DNA from: Isoetes taiwanensis
Lineage: Eukaryota > Streptophyta > Lycopodiopsida > Isoetales > Isoetaceae
DNA: 64,000 nucleotides
Reading direction: 5' to 3'
Assembly: GCA_021234155.1 (NCBI GenBank)
Contig: JAJEKV010000025.1
Location: 8,933,642 to 8,997,641 of the forward strand
Position numbers and translations under genes: made by a program. The notes under the pieces were generated by a model. It was not told where the DNA came from, searched no databases, and saw only the letters and a program-made list of their open reading frames with translations. Shown here piece after piece: positions 21,201 through 33,436 of this stretch (its first letter is position 1; every line of letters starts with the position of its first letter).

Positions 21201-24200
21201 ATGTCTTGGCATGTATTTTTACCATAATGCACAAAGACCTACCATAATGCTATGGCAATGAGCACATTTCAATGATGAGAGAACTTAAACAATGTAATGA
21301 AAAGGTCAGATGTTCAAACTCATACATCTTTCTGGTATAAGCAGGAGATTGGTATATCAAGAGAAATCATCCTAAAACAACTTATAATAGGTCGAAGAAA
21401 AGAAGGGAATTGAAGAGCTCAAAATATCAGACGTTTTATATAGATCTGCACATACAGGAAGCCTGCACATGTTTCACATATAGTCAACAATTTGCAAAGA
21501 GAACCATGTAATTAAATATACGTGCATAGAACAGAAAGCAAGCTAACATCCAGAGCTCAAACGAATGAGGAAGGGCAGATGTATTAGCATGGCAAGAAAC
21601 CTAAGTAATCTTTTAACACCAATAGCAACTCCCCTTTCCTACTCCATTACATGCATTTATGAGAACCTCTGATAATAGTTTTGTTAAAACACCACAATAG
21701 TTTTAACACATAAAGCAGTTTTAACACAAACATTCTATAATTGCAAAGGTGCACGTTATCTAACATGTCCAAAGGCATTCATATTCAATAATGAAAAAGA
21801 ACATTATACCTCACACTAATTCCTGTGCAAACTCCTTTGTGAAGCTCTAGTACATAAAATAGATCCACCCTATCAAACAAAGATACGTAGAAGTTGCAGC
21901 TGCAATTTTCAGAAAAAATCTAGCTGCAACTTTCTGATCATCACCGTTTGTCAGGCTTGTATATCTTCCATGGATAACATGCATCATTTGGTTGCCAGTA
22001 TATTGGCAAAGCTTGAAACATGAATGAGTGGGAACCATCAAAGCACTACAAATGCCCATATTCAGAAGCTCTAAGAATTTGAACACAATTCTGCCCATAC
22101 TCGTTATGTTTTTTTCTAACTTGTTATATTAATAAAGATGATCCAACGTCAAAGAAGAAAGACATAAATGGTAAATGGTGAAGAATGGATATGCAGTTGT
22201 CAATCTAGACTTGAGAACCAGAGAGAAGGGAAATGAAAGAGGAAATAGAACCCTTAAGCCTCGAGCATTGGAGCAATCTGAAAAATGAAGTGGCCTCCCA
22301 AGTTTGCAAGGCAGCCTGTTTGGCCTAAACTCCTGCAAGTGCACAAAAAAAAAGCATATAGACATCTTAGTTTAAACTTGAGAATGTTGCATGTATGATC
22401 TAAATTCTCTACAAAGAACCATCATTTAAAATCTTGATTATAGAATCAAGGAGTAAGGTAGACAGAGTAAGTGCATCATTTTTTATATTGTTGTAGGCCT
22501 GTCAATTTGCACCCTGCCCTTAATGCCCTTACTGCAGCCCTTGAAATTACAAACAATGAAACAAATAACTTCGAAATATTCTAATGCCTGATAAAGAAAG
22601 AGCATATACGACTGCAATATAGCATCAACAAACACTCACTCTGATGATTGATATAAAAGACTGAGAATACGAATGTTACCTCTACCATGTTGCCATATGT
22701 GTCATGTGGTCTTAAAAGACGTTATTGCACTATCTAGCCAAATTCACTGAAGCATTGAAGTATAGGATCAGAGATACATAACCAGAGATACATAACCAGT
22801 TTCAATAAATAAATACATGTACATTCAATAAACACCAAAATGAATAATCTGTGCTCAATAAACAGCTTCAAACTCAAACAACCCCTTTCTTTAGATGATA
22901 GGACCCATACAGCACAGATAAAATCCTAAGGACATCATTTTGAAAATCACCAAGTGAAAAAAATGGATTCAAATAGAATACAGTCGTTGTGCCTGACCTT
23001 TTGAAATCAAAGCTGTACACATCCATTTACATCATAATTATGAGCAAACAGCTCTGCATGTTAAAGGTAGTAAGCAAGAACCTCATTGTTATAGTACAAA
23101 CGACGCATTAGAAAGGACTTGGTTGGAATGAAGTTTGCAGCACCTCTCAGATTCTTGACCCTCAATAGCACCTGCCTGCAATTGGAAAAAGTTATCTTAG
23201 CGCATAAATCAAAGGAGTAACAGAATAAGTTTACTAAGTAATGCTACAACTTTACAATCTTTCTGAATTTCACCTTACCTGCAAATCCACTACTAAACAC
23301 AGACGAAGTTGCTTGTGGAGCTTAAAAAAGAATCAAATGTTTCGCTTGCAATGACCCAAATGTTTCAAAGCATAGCTGAACAAACCTGCATAATGTGCTC
23401 CTTAACCAAATCTGAGCATATAGGTGTCTTCAAATTTTGTTCTGATCGTTGCCACTGTAATTATAGTGTAAATATGGTTTCACTATAAAATGGTAATTCA
23501 GCGAACAATTTATTCTAACAAACATGATAAATGCATTAAAAGCCTATGCTGGAAATAAATTAAATGCTACATACCTGGTTTTGCCACTTCAATCCTTAAA
23601 ACAGAAAAATAATCTTTGCATTAGTTAGCGGCATATATTTTGCGAATGCGAAAAATCAAACTAAGTTGCAACCCTGAGCGTGACAGCTATGCCATTGAGG
23701 AATCAATCATGTGTTTGAGTAAACATTTACAACAAATATTAAGCATGAACCCTAAGCGTGACAGCTCTGCCGTGGGTTAAGGGATCACCTGCTTGCTGCC
23801 GAATTCCAAGCAGAGCAGTTAGACAAAACCTCCAGAATTCATGGCTCGCACTCCCAAGGCCCTTCGTTTAAGAACAGCAAACTGTTCAAGAAAGCAATTA
23901 TTTTAATATTTAAAGTAAAAATTTAAAAGGAGCTTTAGCCACCTCTACGTTTGTGATTGCAAGTGCAAAAGCTGCCCCAATTCAAACTCTGCAAAATGCC
24001 TGCACAGCACAGAATCTTAAAGTCAGCAACGATATTTGCAAATACTCTCCTTTCTGCTCATAGATTCTAGTGGACCAATCCATCTTTCAACATATCCTCA
24101 CAGCCATCAATAGCTATACCACATCTAATGTCCACCTGCATCCAGCAAATTAAAATCATAATTATGAACATGGGTTTTAAAAATCCTGCTCAAAAGTTCT

Positions 24201-25690
24201 AGAATATCTAGAATATAACCCAACAATGAGGTAGAGTGATATTCTTAGGAATCAAGTACTCCAACTGATTCATTTCCTGAATACAATGGACAATCTAAAA
24301 TGCCAGGATTTTGTACAATATTAAAATTTATATAGGGAGAAAACTATTAGACTAATGTCTATATAACTCGCCTTATGTTCATACACCAAAGAAAAAGGGG
24401 GCCGAAAACCATGAGATGCCCAAAGAGCAAATTCTGAGATGCCTAAAGAGCAAAGAATCTGAATAATCTGCCTTTGTGCTTGAGAGATATACTGCATATG
24501 CCTATGTTAACTTTTTGAATCTTCAGCCATAAATATTGCTTGATCCATTAGACATATACCAGAGGGAAAAATAAAAAATCGGATCCAAACTTGGATGACA
24601 TTTCAGCAATAACAGTAACAGAAATGCAATGAACTTTCATAAAACCAATCAGCCTTGAAGAACAGCAATGGCTCCTTAAACAACCTATATACTCTTTCAA
24701 CATGTGGACTGTCAATTTCAATGAAAGAGATATGTTTACTAACCATATATGTCTAACACATGGCCAAATCATGCGCGAGAAAAGCCCAACACACTACTTT
24801 GACAAAATGTCATTTTGAATGCCAATGTCTTCAAAAACAACCATGATGCTGATCTTTTTATAAACATCTCCAGAAATCGGTCTACTTCAAAGCAAGACAT
24901 TGTTCAAATATATAATCTTTCCACGTTGAGATATTCATCTTCCTTCTATAAAAAACAAAAAATAAACGTGTCAGAATTTGCCCCATTTTCAAAGAAGCAT
25001 CGTGAAGTAAAAATATCTTTCTAGCAACATGTATTTCTTTAAGTCTGGGATTATTAAAGAATGCATGTTGGTTGGATTTGCAGCATTAAACAAATAGTTG
25101 TCAATGATAGTATACCTTCTATCTAAGATGTAGATTGCAGAATGCTATTCAATGTATATCTTTTTCTAATAAGCAACATATGTTTCACATTAGTCAAAAT
25201 AGCATCAATGGTGCTTGAGAATACAGATCTGAAGCATGCAATTGTTGTTGTGAATGTGTATGAGGTCATCCTCCTCCGTAACAGTTGATATACATTTTTT
25301 CCAATTGCATTAAGATCAACACAAATGAAAGCACATAGGAAGTCTTTTCCTACAATGAAGTCCGGTTTTGTTCATGAGGCATTTTGTTTGTGAGAATCAA
25401 ACTGCTGATGAAGCAAATCCCAAGAGGAGGATTGGAAAAAGAAACATTTCTTTTTATAATAGAAGGTTCGTAGTTGAAGATCCACACTACGAAGATCCAG
25501 TATCTACTCTTCTGTTAAAAGCCCCTCTTGTGGAACATAAACCTTGTCATTGTCTGATCTGTATATCTCCAGCACAAGGCACAGTTTCTTGGATAAAGAA
25601 GGTGGCCCAAAATAGAAAATCCATATATATCAATCGACATCATCATCAGGCTTGAAACTTGGCCTATTTTTTTATTGGGGCTAATTTCCA
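21201..25690. other. unassigned; minus-strand splice-bounded exon candidates
   Basis: Several minus-strand segments are open and follow plausible acceptors. One at about 23084-23176 follows CCAATTGCAG and reads VLLRVKNLRGAANFIPTKSF, ending in a donor AATGAG|GTTCTT. One at 24068-24137 follows GGATGCAG and reads VDIRCGIAIDGCEDMLKDG. One at 22240-22335 follows CTTGCAG and reads EFRPNRLPCKLGRPLHF. I recognise no family. They look like single exons of minus-strand genes, in the same direction as the fragments at 25.7-31.4 kb. Confidence 0.3.
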
Positions 25691-25697
25691 GCTAGTC

Positions 25698-26267
25698 TAG
25701 AAAATACTTTATTCCAATTGGGCCTCACGAAGCAGGTCCTGGCCTGCAGATTATTGTGTTATCGCTTGCATGTTACAATCAGGTTGAAAGAAAGAACACC
25801 CTTAAACAATGTCCACACCACTCTTCGCATGCTAAAGTGCTTTTATCAAAAAAATTAAGATCGAACTTATATACCTGCTTCTTCATGCCTTTCATGCACA
25901 CTAGTTAAGTAGTGTGCATCTCAATAGTGGAATTAACTGCTCGTAATCTATATACATTATTTGTGACTTCTATCACTTTCTGGTCTGCTTTGCAATTTCA
26001 TTCATAACTCCTTTAAACCAATCAAATGGTCCCTGTTCCCTTGTAAGAATAAGTATTTGTAGGAAAATGCTTGGTGTAATGGAACAACGGTCTAAGCCTT
26101 CAATTAAAAAAAAAAAGTAATGGAACAACGGTATGATTGACCATGTCTTTGAAGGTGCTAATAAAAGGTATTGCACTAATTCCAAGCCCAATAAGCAGAC
26201 GGATATCATATCTACTGAAGTCCTGTGCTGCAGCTCCATAAGGCCCATCTATTAACAGCCCGAATAT
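25698..26267 (-). pseudogene. respiratory burst oxidase (RBOH, NADPH oxidase) C-terminal pseudogene
   Basis: Exon remnants appear in the order of a plant RBOH C terminus. After acceptor TATTGCAG at 26267: [18 protein letters not shown] and [14 protein letters not shown], the FAD/NADPH-binding region. Then TREQGPFDWFKGVMNEIA (about 26047-25985), ending in a premature TGA. Then ALxHAKSGVDIV (about 25840-25800) with two stops. Then, after CTGCAG, ARTCFVRPNWNKVFS (25744-25698). A further piece near 25620-25560 may be the last exon. RBOH enzymes are plasma-membrane superoxide producers. This copy lacks the membrane and EF-hand parts, and stops break it. Introns are kept, so it arose by DNA-level copying or in-place decay rather than reverse transcription. 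Confidence 0.8.
26076..26132 (+). mobile_element. tiny poly(A) insertion with 16-bp target-site duplication
   Basis: GTAATGGAACAACGGT occurs at 26076-26091 and again at 26117-26132. Between the copies lie only CTAAGCCTTCAATT and eleven A. This is the signature of L1-type target-primed insertion that stopped almost at once. It lies inside the RBOH remnant. Confidence 0.8.
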
Positions 26268-26479
26268 CTGCAATACGAACAGACATGGCATAAATTAATG
26301 AAGAATCTGAAATATTATAGGTCACGTGAGCCAACATGAAATACCTTGCGTCAATTACTGATGACGTTTAGGTTGGATCTTCAATGGTCCGCTAGATTGG
26401 CATTCATCTTGGATATTTTGTGCAGATGTGAAATATCTAACATTATATAAAACTTTAACCTCAGTAAAGGCCTTTATCA

Positions 26480-27345
26480 CTCTCTTATCCAGTCACCAAA
26501 GCATGGACATGAATCTTGAGATTCTCATCTCAAGGTGCTGAGGTGATAGAAAAACATAGTATCGTAAAAGAGCTTTCCAGAACCTCTGGTTATCGCTGGA
26601 TTCCAAAAGTGGATCCACTTTTCCTTATGCCGCTGCTTCTCTTACCTGCAAACAGGATTTTGCAATGCCAGACATAAGATTAGGGAAACTTAAACCTTGA
26701 ACGAAGACTAAGCAATGCTTCCAATTGACCTTGATAGCAAAATCTGAAATCGTGACTTTAGAAAAACGACCGGCAATGTGGCTCCAAATTGGTCTCGTTT
26801 TGATCCTCCAAACTGCATGTTGGGCATATTTCAAAATGAGGAACCGTGTTGCCATGCCCATTCTGACAGTGACGCCCGTTTAACATTCCATGCAACCGTA
26901 TCCTGTTGGTCAAATCTTAGCTGGGCATCTACAGAACTACCATACTTGCCATAGATATTGATAAGAGCTGTAGCCACAGCCCGGCTCCTTTCCAATCCGC
27001 AACTTGCAATTTGCCAATAAATTTTGCCTGTCTTCTTGCAGCATTACAAAATCTACATAGGCATTAAGGACACTGACAAATGCTACTTGATCCAGTACCA
27101 AATTTTTGTATTGCATATCTTGAAATAACAGAAGAGCTTCTTCACCTTGCTCATTTCTTATGCATGAAGCAATCATGCCAGTCCAAGAGACGTTACCAGT
27201 TCCATTCGTGTGTTTAGTATCCCGAATGCATCCAGCAGGTTACCATACATATCAATTAGGGTGTTTCCTAAATCAAGGATCAGAACCCATTTACCAATAC
27301 GTGTGCATGCATCATCTTGCCTTCCGGTCTTTAGCATAACCATGA
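26480..27345 (-). pseudogene. pentatricopeptide repeat (PPR) protein pseudogene
   Basis: In order along the minus strand: ACTRIGKWVLILDLGNTLID with MYGNLLDAFGI (27310-27210), a frameshift, then GTGNVSWTGMIASCIRNEQG and EEALLLFQDM (27200-27110), DQVAFVSVLNAYVDFVML, another frameshift, then ERSRAVATALINIYGKYGSS and VDAQLRFDQQDTVAWN (27000-26900). These follow the PPR P/L/S motif rhythm of plant organelle RNA-binding proteins (NTLIDMYGKCG...; SWTGMI...). The KCG of the first MYGKCG is deleted. Frameshifts and stops make it non-functional. Confidence 0.8.
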
Positions 27346-27865
27346 TTATGTTCCTACAGATTATATCTCTAAAAGAGTGGCTTCCAACTGAAGAAGAGCA
27401 AACAAATCCTGTGAACCTAAATATTTCAATCTGAATATTCGGAAAGGGAATAAAAACATGCCTCTTCCATATGCACAACTAATACAAGGCATGCATTAAG
27501 AAGTCAAATTTTGAAACAAGGATATAGACCAAGCTAACAGATAATACACATAATAATTATGTAGGAGAATGTTAGTTGAAGAAACATGTCCAGAAATAGG
27601 CATGCATACAAATTGCAGGCTAAATTCTGAGAACATATCCAAATGAAATGGATTATAATGGATAGAGATCAAAAACCTCCATGGCCAAAGACGTGCTCAG
27701 AACAGGCTGAAACCAAACAGTCCATGGCGAATAGATGCACCAACTGAAATGGCCAAAAAAGATAAGACCCAAGGAAGCCTCTGATTCATAAGTGAAACCA
27801 ATCTGCAGCTATTAGGTCTTCTTTTCTCTGCCCATTCTGTCCTCCAAAACTCAGAATCTGTTCCC

Positions 27866-28706
27866 CTACACAACATGCTCTGCCAATGCCAATACCTTAA
27901 CCAGTTTTCGTTCGCGTAACTCCGCTGCAACAGGACCAAAAACACGAGTTCCAATTGGTTCCCCCTGCTTATTTATCAGCACAACTGCATTCTCCTCGAA
28001 CTTGATTTGACTTCCATCACTTCTGGGCCTTTGCATTGCTCCACGAACAATGACGCCATAAACGACATCACCCTTCTTTACCTTGTTACCATCCTTTGTA
28101 TCTCCCTTCCTTGTACTTCTTACACGATGAGTAATCTCTTTCACGGATGCAATAATTATATCGCCAATTTTTGCCCCCTTACCCCCACCAACAACTTTTA
28201 TGCACTCCACCCTTTTAGCTCCAGAATTATCAGCCACTTGAAGTTTTGTCTTCAGCTGGATGAATGATCTAGTTTGCTGCGAACAACAACCATGACATCC
28301 AGAAAAATGTGAAATATTTAAAGAAAAATTAATACTGCACACAAAATTTATAAGCAACTTTCTTAATTGCTGGTTTTAGAGCAGCGTGAGCACCTAATTT
28401 ATGCTATCGGCCATTGCAGATACACTAATACAATAATGTTTTCTATGCCTTGTCTTCGTGCTGTAACAAAGCGTAACAGCTAGGTGACCTTAAAGCAAAG
28501 TGGATGGTTCCAAGGATTTAAAATGCGGGAACTTGATATCTTCATATAACCTTATGGACAACACAACGAAGAAGAAACAACAGGTTCATAAATTGGAAGG
28601 AAAAAAAAGGCAGGGAAAACCTTACCAGGTATGTGGTGGATTTAAAGGTTACAGGCTCTCCGAAGCCTGCGACGCGAAAGCTTCTGGCAGCGCGCAGCAT
28701 CGCCAT
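27866..28706 (-). CDS. mitochondrial ribosomal protein uL14 (L14)
   Basis: Two exons, 28706-28626 and 28276-27866, join in phase 0 across a 349-bp intron (CTG|GTAAGG...TTCGCAG|CAA) and encode 163 residues. Exon 1 gives 27 residues rich in Arg, Ala and Ser ([18 protein letters not shown]), a typical mitochondrial presequence. Exon 2 carries the whole uL14 fold, starting [18 protein letters not shown]. It includes the family signature at residues 101-128 (GVIV ... DG....F..N..V.L) and the conserved GTRVFGPV near the end. uL14 sits at the subunit interface of the large ribosomal subunit. Plant nuclear copies of this kind include HUELLENLOS and its paralogue, but I cannot say which one this is. 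A longer unspliced frame (28357-27866) reads into the intron and is not the start. It is intact, though surrounded by pseudogene fragments on the same strand. Confidence 0.9.
28277..28625 (-). other. intron of the uL14 gene
   Basis: Donor GTAAGG at 28625 and acceptor TTGTTGTTCGCAG ending at 28277. The phase and the restored reading frame support it. Confidence 0.85.
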
Positions 28707-29989
28707 ACCTAGGGCTCTAGGGCTTTAGGAAGAATAATTTCCTTTGTTATATATTTTCACTTTTATGTGGCTTAAGGCAAAGGTTTAGGAAGAGTTGTTT
28801 CCTTAGGAAATAGAGGGAAATGTCAATACACCCTGAGAAATAGCAACTAAAAACTAAATACAAAACTAACAAGGTCTTCATTCAAAAAACGCCGATAGCC
28901 AAAGGGTTGCCCTCCGGGTTTCTTGAGGGTAAAGTGGCTTAAAATGAAACCGTGTGTGATTTGAGGGCTACTTGGTTTTAGGTCCCAACTATGGTATAAA
29001 GGCGTGTGGAGGCGCACCCTAGCTTGTGGGGTAGAGGATAGAGAGGTTATTTTGCAAATATTAGTTCGTGGTAAAGGTAGAACAGGTTATTGACGAACAC
29101 ATGAACGTGGGAGAGGAAAAGGATCGGGTGGGAGATGGGAGTAAATAGAAGAGAGCACCTGGGGTCTAATGTTACTATGGATATTGGGTATACTAGAAAA
29201 AGTGCCGGCGTTCTTTGGGCTATTCATCGAGCATAAGTTCATGAACCAACAAAGACGATTGGTGGAGTCACATTGAACATTTAAAAGGCAAAAAATTGTA
29301 TGAGTGTAATATTCAATGCTTTTCTACAATGTTCTAATGTATAAAGGCAGTTGCAAGGTAAAAAGAGCTAGATTAGCATGATCTTACAAATAAAGACAAT
29401 GCAAAACATGCTTTCAATGTAAGTACAGCGGCTATTTGGCAAAAGTGTTTCCTTTATGGCATTACAGATATCATCTTGTTATTACGGGTAGGAGGGAAAT
29501 TTGATAATTGGATGTTGTGTTTCGGGGGTGTTGCCAAGCGTAAGTACAAGTTTACTTTACCTATAGAGGCTTATGTGTTGTTATGCTAGGTAATATTAAC
29601 CACGTGCAATAAGATACTATTGATAATCATCCATATGACAACAAAGTGTATGCATAAGGCATTATGTGTGTAATATTTAGTAATTCAACCATCACAAGTG
29701 CTTATGGTGCAAGGAATACGAAGTTATGGTATTAATGCACACGACCACCTATTTTTCAGCGACAGCATTTCACTACCATTTGCTTTAACCAGGGTATACT
29801 TAAGGTTTATCTGTTTAGCTTCTCTGTCATGAGAAAGAATCCTTGGTTAAAGTTCCAATATCAACTAAAGAAAAGGTAATGAAAACACGTGGACTGGTTG
29901 GTTAATACTACTTAGTTGTGAATCATAGAGATAAACAGTTAATCAAGGCAGCCATTGGCCATGAATCTTGATACTATATATCACCCACA
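28707..29989. other. unassigned stretch upstream of uL14
   Basis: No coding region recognised. At 28902-28950 the sequence AGGGTTGCCCTCC followed by AAAGTGGCTTAAA resembles 62873-62911 at the end of the second Ty3-like element. This may mark an edge of a shared repeat. The uL14 promoter would lie at 28710-28900. Confidence 0.35.
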
Positions 29990-31420
29990 AACAAGTGGTA
30001 GAAGAATCTTCTAAGCAATTCAATAGTTTGTGCACTATTATAAGAATAGCTGTGTTTCCAGGACCTTCACCCTGCAAAAAAGAATATTATGCAACCATGT
30101 TACGCTGGTAAAAGGTCGATAGAAATCCTGTGCAAATACAAGAACTGAAGGAAGAAGACAAAGTTCACCTCAACGGAGTTCAACTCATAGATTTGACCAA
30201 CTGTACAATCTGCATCAATAGCCTGAATGCATGCTTCTGCTACCATTATCCTGCTGGCTTCCCCAACAATTTTATCTCCTATTAAGCAACCAATACCTCA
30301 ATGTAACAATAACCAAATTGCAAATGGGTGTGAAATTCAGCAATCCTATTAGAGAAATCAGGTTTGAAGATACCATGACCGTCTTGTTCCTGAAGTTGCT
30401 CTTAGCAACGTATTAAGATCATAAGAAGTATATGGTCTATCAGTTAGTCGTCCAGGCCCGAAAGGATAATCTACCAAGACTTTCGGATGCTTTTTGATCT
30501 TGATCAGCCCAGACAAGTAGAACACTTTGCGTTATGCCCAAGAAAAACAGGTGTTTTGCAGTAAGAAAGTTGTAGAACTCTTTTGAATAAAAGCCATGCC
30601 CGATGATTGTGTAGGGCGCACTGACGAACCACGGATAATCCTCCGCCATTTTTTAAATTTGAGTACAATCAATAGATTCATGATGCCGCATATATTCGCA
30701 CAATAACAAAAATCAAGTGAAATAGAAAAACTTGTTCATGTGCATGGAGCATTTAATTGAATATACCTCCATGGTGGTTGATTGTACTTGTCCGCCTAAC
30801 CGATGAGACAAGCACAAACCTTTTACCGCGAACGAGGTATGACGGAAACAAGGTTGCGAAAAGCCAATCCAATCTTCAAAGGAAAAGGGTAAAGCTTGAA
30901 CTTAAATAGATACCCATGCTAAGTATTAGCAAATGACATACATGCATTGCTCGAGTATTATCTCCACTCCAAAGATAATGATGGAAAGGCGGTGGTGCTG
31001 TGGCAAAAGATATCACATGGGTGACACCCGCAATGTAGGCATATTAGAGAATGAAGCAATTGAAAGGTGTAATGCAAAGAACACAACATGAAAATGATAA
31101 AGGTATACATGCCTTTGTAAACAACTACCTCAAACAATTTGGTATTGAGGTCTTCCACATTTCTCGATCTCCTACAAACACGCATAAGTTCAAATTTAAG
31201 TGTGCCAAGACTTACAAGGTATTTGCACTCTTGCATGAGAAAATAAGTAATCTGATTATCACAATGTTATGCAAGTGAAAGAACACATGCAGACCTACAA
31301 ATAATACCTTAGTTTTGTCGTAAACTCTTTGCCAAATAATGATTGCGCCTTCTCTAAATTCCGTACAAGCACATGCACTTTAACTCCTCTGTCAACCAGA
31401 GCTGCGACCACAAGTTGTCC
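29990..31420 (-). pseudogene. NAD(P)-binding Rossmann-fold (atypical SDR / NmrA-like) pseudogene with introns
   Basis: I can follow seven exon remnants. 31420-31308: GQLVVAALVDRGVKVHVLVR, the nucleotide-binding end. 31171-31129: NVEDLNTKLFE after a frameshift. 31028-30942: GVTHVI and GDNTR. 30873-30767: RNLVSVIP, then KRFVLVSS and DKYNQPPW in shifted frames with two stops. 30685-30605: IMNLLIVLKFKKMAEDY and PYTII. 30460-30374: GPGRLTDRPYTSYDLNTLL. 30278-30169: GDKIVGEASRIMVAEACIQA to YELNSVE, clean. 30071 onward: GEGPGN. Two acceptors have lost AG (at 31029 and 30686), and about 145 bp interrupt the exon between PYTII and GPGRLTD. The family resembles plant plastid-type Rossmann proteins. My alignment is from memory of the family pattern, but the motif order is strong. 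Confidence 0.8.
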
Positions 31421-33173
31421 TGATAGGCGAAGATTCTCACAGATATGGGTGTATTTGAAATTTTAAGAGTTTAAAAAGACAAGAAATTTACCAAAAAGTG
31501 CACCAAAATCACTAAAATTGGCTGCAAAGATGGCAGCTTATATTAAAATATAGCGTGCACTAAAGCATCTAAAATTCGTGAATAAAGTTCTATAAGTTGA
31601 AGCACAATCCATAATGTCCTCCAACAATATGATTTTTATAGCAACTTGTGCCCACAAACAGACATTCACGACATATATCTACCACGCTGGCAGCTCAATG
31701 GATTTGTCAAAAGACAACATCATAGAGATGGGAGCGCAAGACCTAATTGTCTAAATTGTCAAAATACTGAATGTCATGGAAAAGCAGGGTTCGCTACAAA
31801 TAGCTAAGATGAGACTTACTGTAAACACCAGTACATTCCACTCAAACAACACTGTCCTACTACGTGTAGGCCCAGGATGGACTTTATAACGTGCATTGCA
31901 TTTAATTCGTGCATTACATGATTTGGTAAGCATAAAGGCTTGGAAAAAGTTTCTCTACCCTCACGGATTGGGACTCACTCCCTTTTGGGGCATTTTGTGG
32001 TATAAGAGCAGAAAAGACGTGTTGGATGCACAATATGAGTTTGAGAGTGCGGAAGTGTGGATTGAAGAGGGGAGCAGAGTTGTCCATGTTGTGGGTCCAG
32101 AGCATCCAGACTTGAGCGTTTATTGTAAATCTGCAACTAAGAGGAGCAAGCAGAGTGCAAGAGTACTTTCAGAGACTAAGGATGAATCAACAAAAGATGT
32201 TACCTTTGAGCTAAGGAATCCAGTTATTGAGAGTAGTGGCATTTGTCTTGTCATCATCCGACCGCCATTCAAGTTCATGAGGTCGAAAATGCGAAGCAGA
32301 GTGGTTAAGTTCTAGGAGAGCATAAGAACCGGACTGGGGGCCGTTAGATTGTTTTAGAGCAAGGTTGACAAACGATTTCAATTTACATGCTAGAAGATAG
32401 TGATATTGATTAATCAAACAATGGCCTTTACTCTACGCATGACCACCGGATTGCACTTCCATCTGTTCCAAGTAGTCACCGCATAGCTTCGGGGATGGCA
32501 CCCACCACGGGATCTTGCAAATTCTCTCTAGTCGTCATCACAACAGCGGGCAACATGTAGAACAAAACCACATGATCCACAAAGGTAACATGTTCTACCC
32601 ACCAAAATGGGAGCTTCCTCTCTTGGGGCAGCCTTCCCTTGATTCTAATCCTTCAAAAACACCACATGCAAACAACAAAGAACCTTGCCAAAATTCTAAC
32701 AAGGCCATAACAAATTTCGTCTCCACAAAGGGAAGCGGTTTTCTAAAACATCTTTGGCCCGCAAAGGGCAACTTTTGAGAACAAAAGCCCTAACAAGAGA
32801 AACAGAGCCCATAGAATGAACCCGACAATACATACCAGGAAGCATGAGAATGGTCTTACATACCTCATAGGTGTCATAGTCACAAGCAACCGGCCGCGGA
32901 AGGGGTTGAAGGGCATGTCGGGGATCTATGGAGGGGGCTGCCCGAGACTAAAGGTGGAGGAGCTTTGTTATTTTTAGATCATTGGAAGCCATAGCTACGA
33001 ATAAGGAATGCGAGAATGGGTCCGCCTCGCCAGTTACTCGGTTGGAGCATCCTTGATCCACATGGCCGGCCGAATTGCATTTACAGGGGAACAAAGGGTT
33101 TTAGCAAGTCATCAACATATCCGAGTATATTCCAAAGATATACTCAAGATATCCCACAAACCCACATAAACGA
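31421..33173. other. unassigned; possible LTR-element scrap
   Basis: TGGTATAAGAGC at 31998-32009 differs by one base from the usual initiator-tRNA primer site, and a 139-codon open frame (31896-32315) spans it. That could be the start of an internal domain of an LTR element, but I find no LTR pair. A second frame at 32515-32778 is unrecognised. Confidence 0.3.
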
Positions 33174-33436
33174 GGGTTTGCCCCCCTAGGGGCAACCCAA
33201 AAACGTGGAAGTTTATAGCAACTAAGCTAACTTCGCTGTTCATTTCTAAGTCACGTTAATATCAGACCTTCAGATCCAAACAATACATCGGAAATACGCA
33301 CATCACACGAGGCCTGTAGCCACTATACCATCCATAAGTCTAATCCATTCCAATGTTTCTAATCTAATACTAGCATAATAACTTGGAGTTTCTTTTGTAT
33401 TTCTGTACACTTTTGGGTTGCCCGAAGAGCAAACCC
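33174..33436. mobile_element. MITE-like element (263 bp) with terminal inverted repeats
   Basis: The left end GGGTTTGCCCCCCTAGGGGC (continuing AACCCAAAA) mirrors the right end TTTTGGGTTGCCC..GCAAACCC. The inverted termini are about 26-30 bp and differ only in the middle few bases. There is no coding capacity, and a target-site duplication is not evident. Confidence 0.55.

Noticed and set aside
27866-28357. uL14 as a single-exon 163-residue gene starting at 28357
   Set aside because: The first 27 codons of that frame are intron; splicing to the exon at 28626-28706 gives a mitochondrial presequence and clean GT-AG ends.
29925-29940. TCTCTATG on minus as the 5' end of the Helitron
   Set aside because: The motif is too short and occurs elsewhere (for example near 31722); nothing else supports a boundary there.
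30440-30649. An alpha/beta-hydrolase-like reading (VLLVWADQDQ)
   Set aside because: The same DNA in other frames gives the Rossmann-protein motifs PYTII and GPGRLTDRPYTSYDLNT in the right order with neighbouring exons.
31896-32315. A 139-codon frame as a gene
   Set aside because: It overlaps a primer-binding-site-like motif, lacks any domain, and its composition is not convincing.
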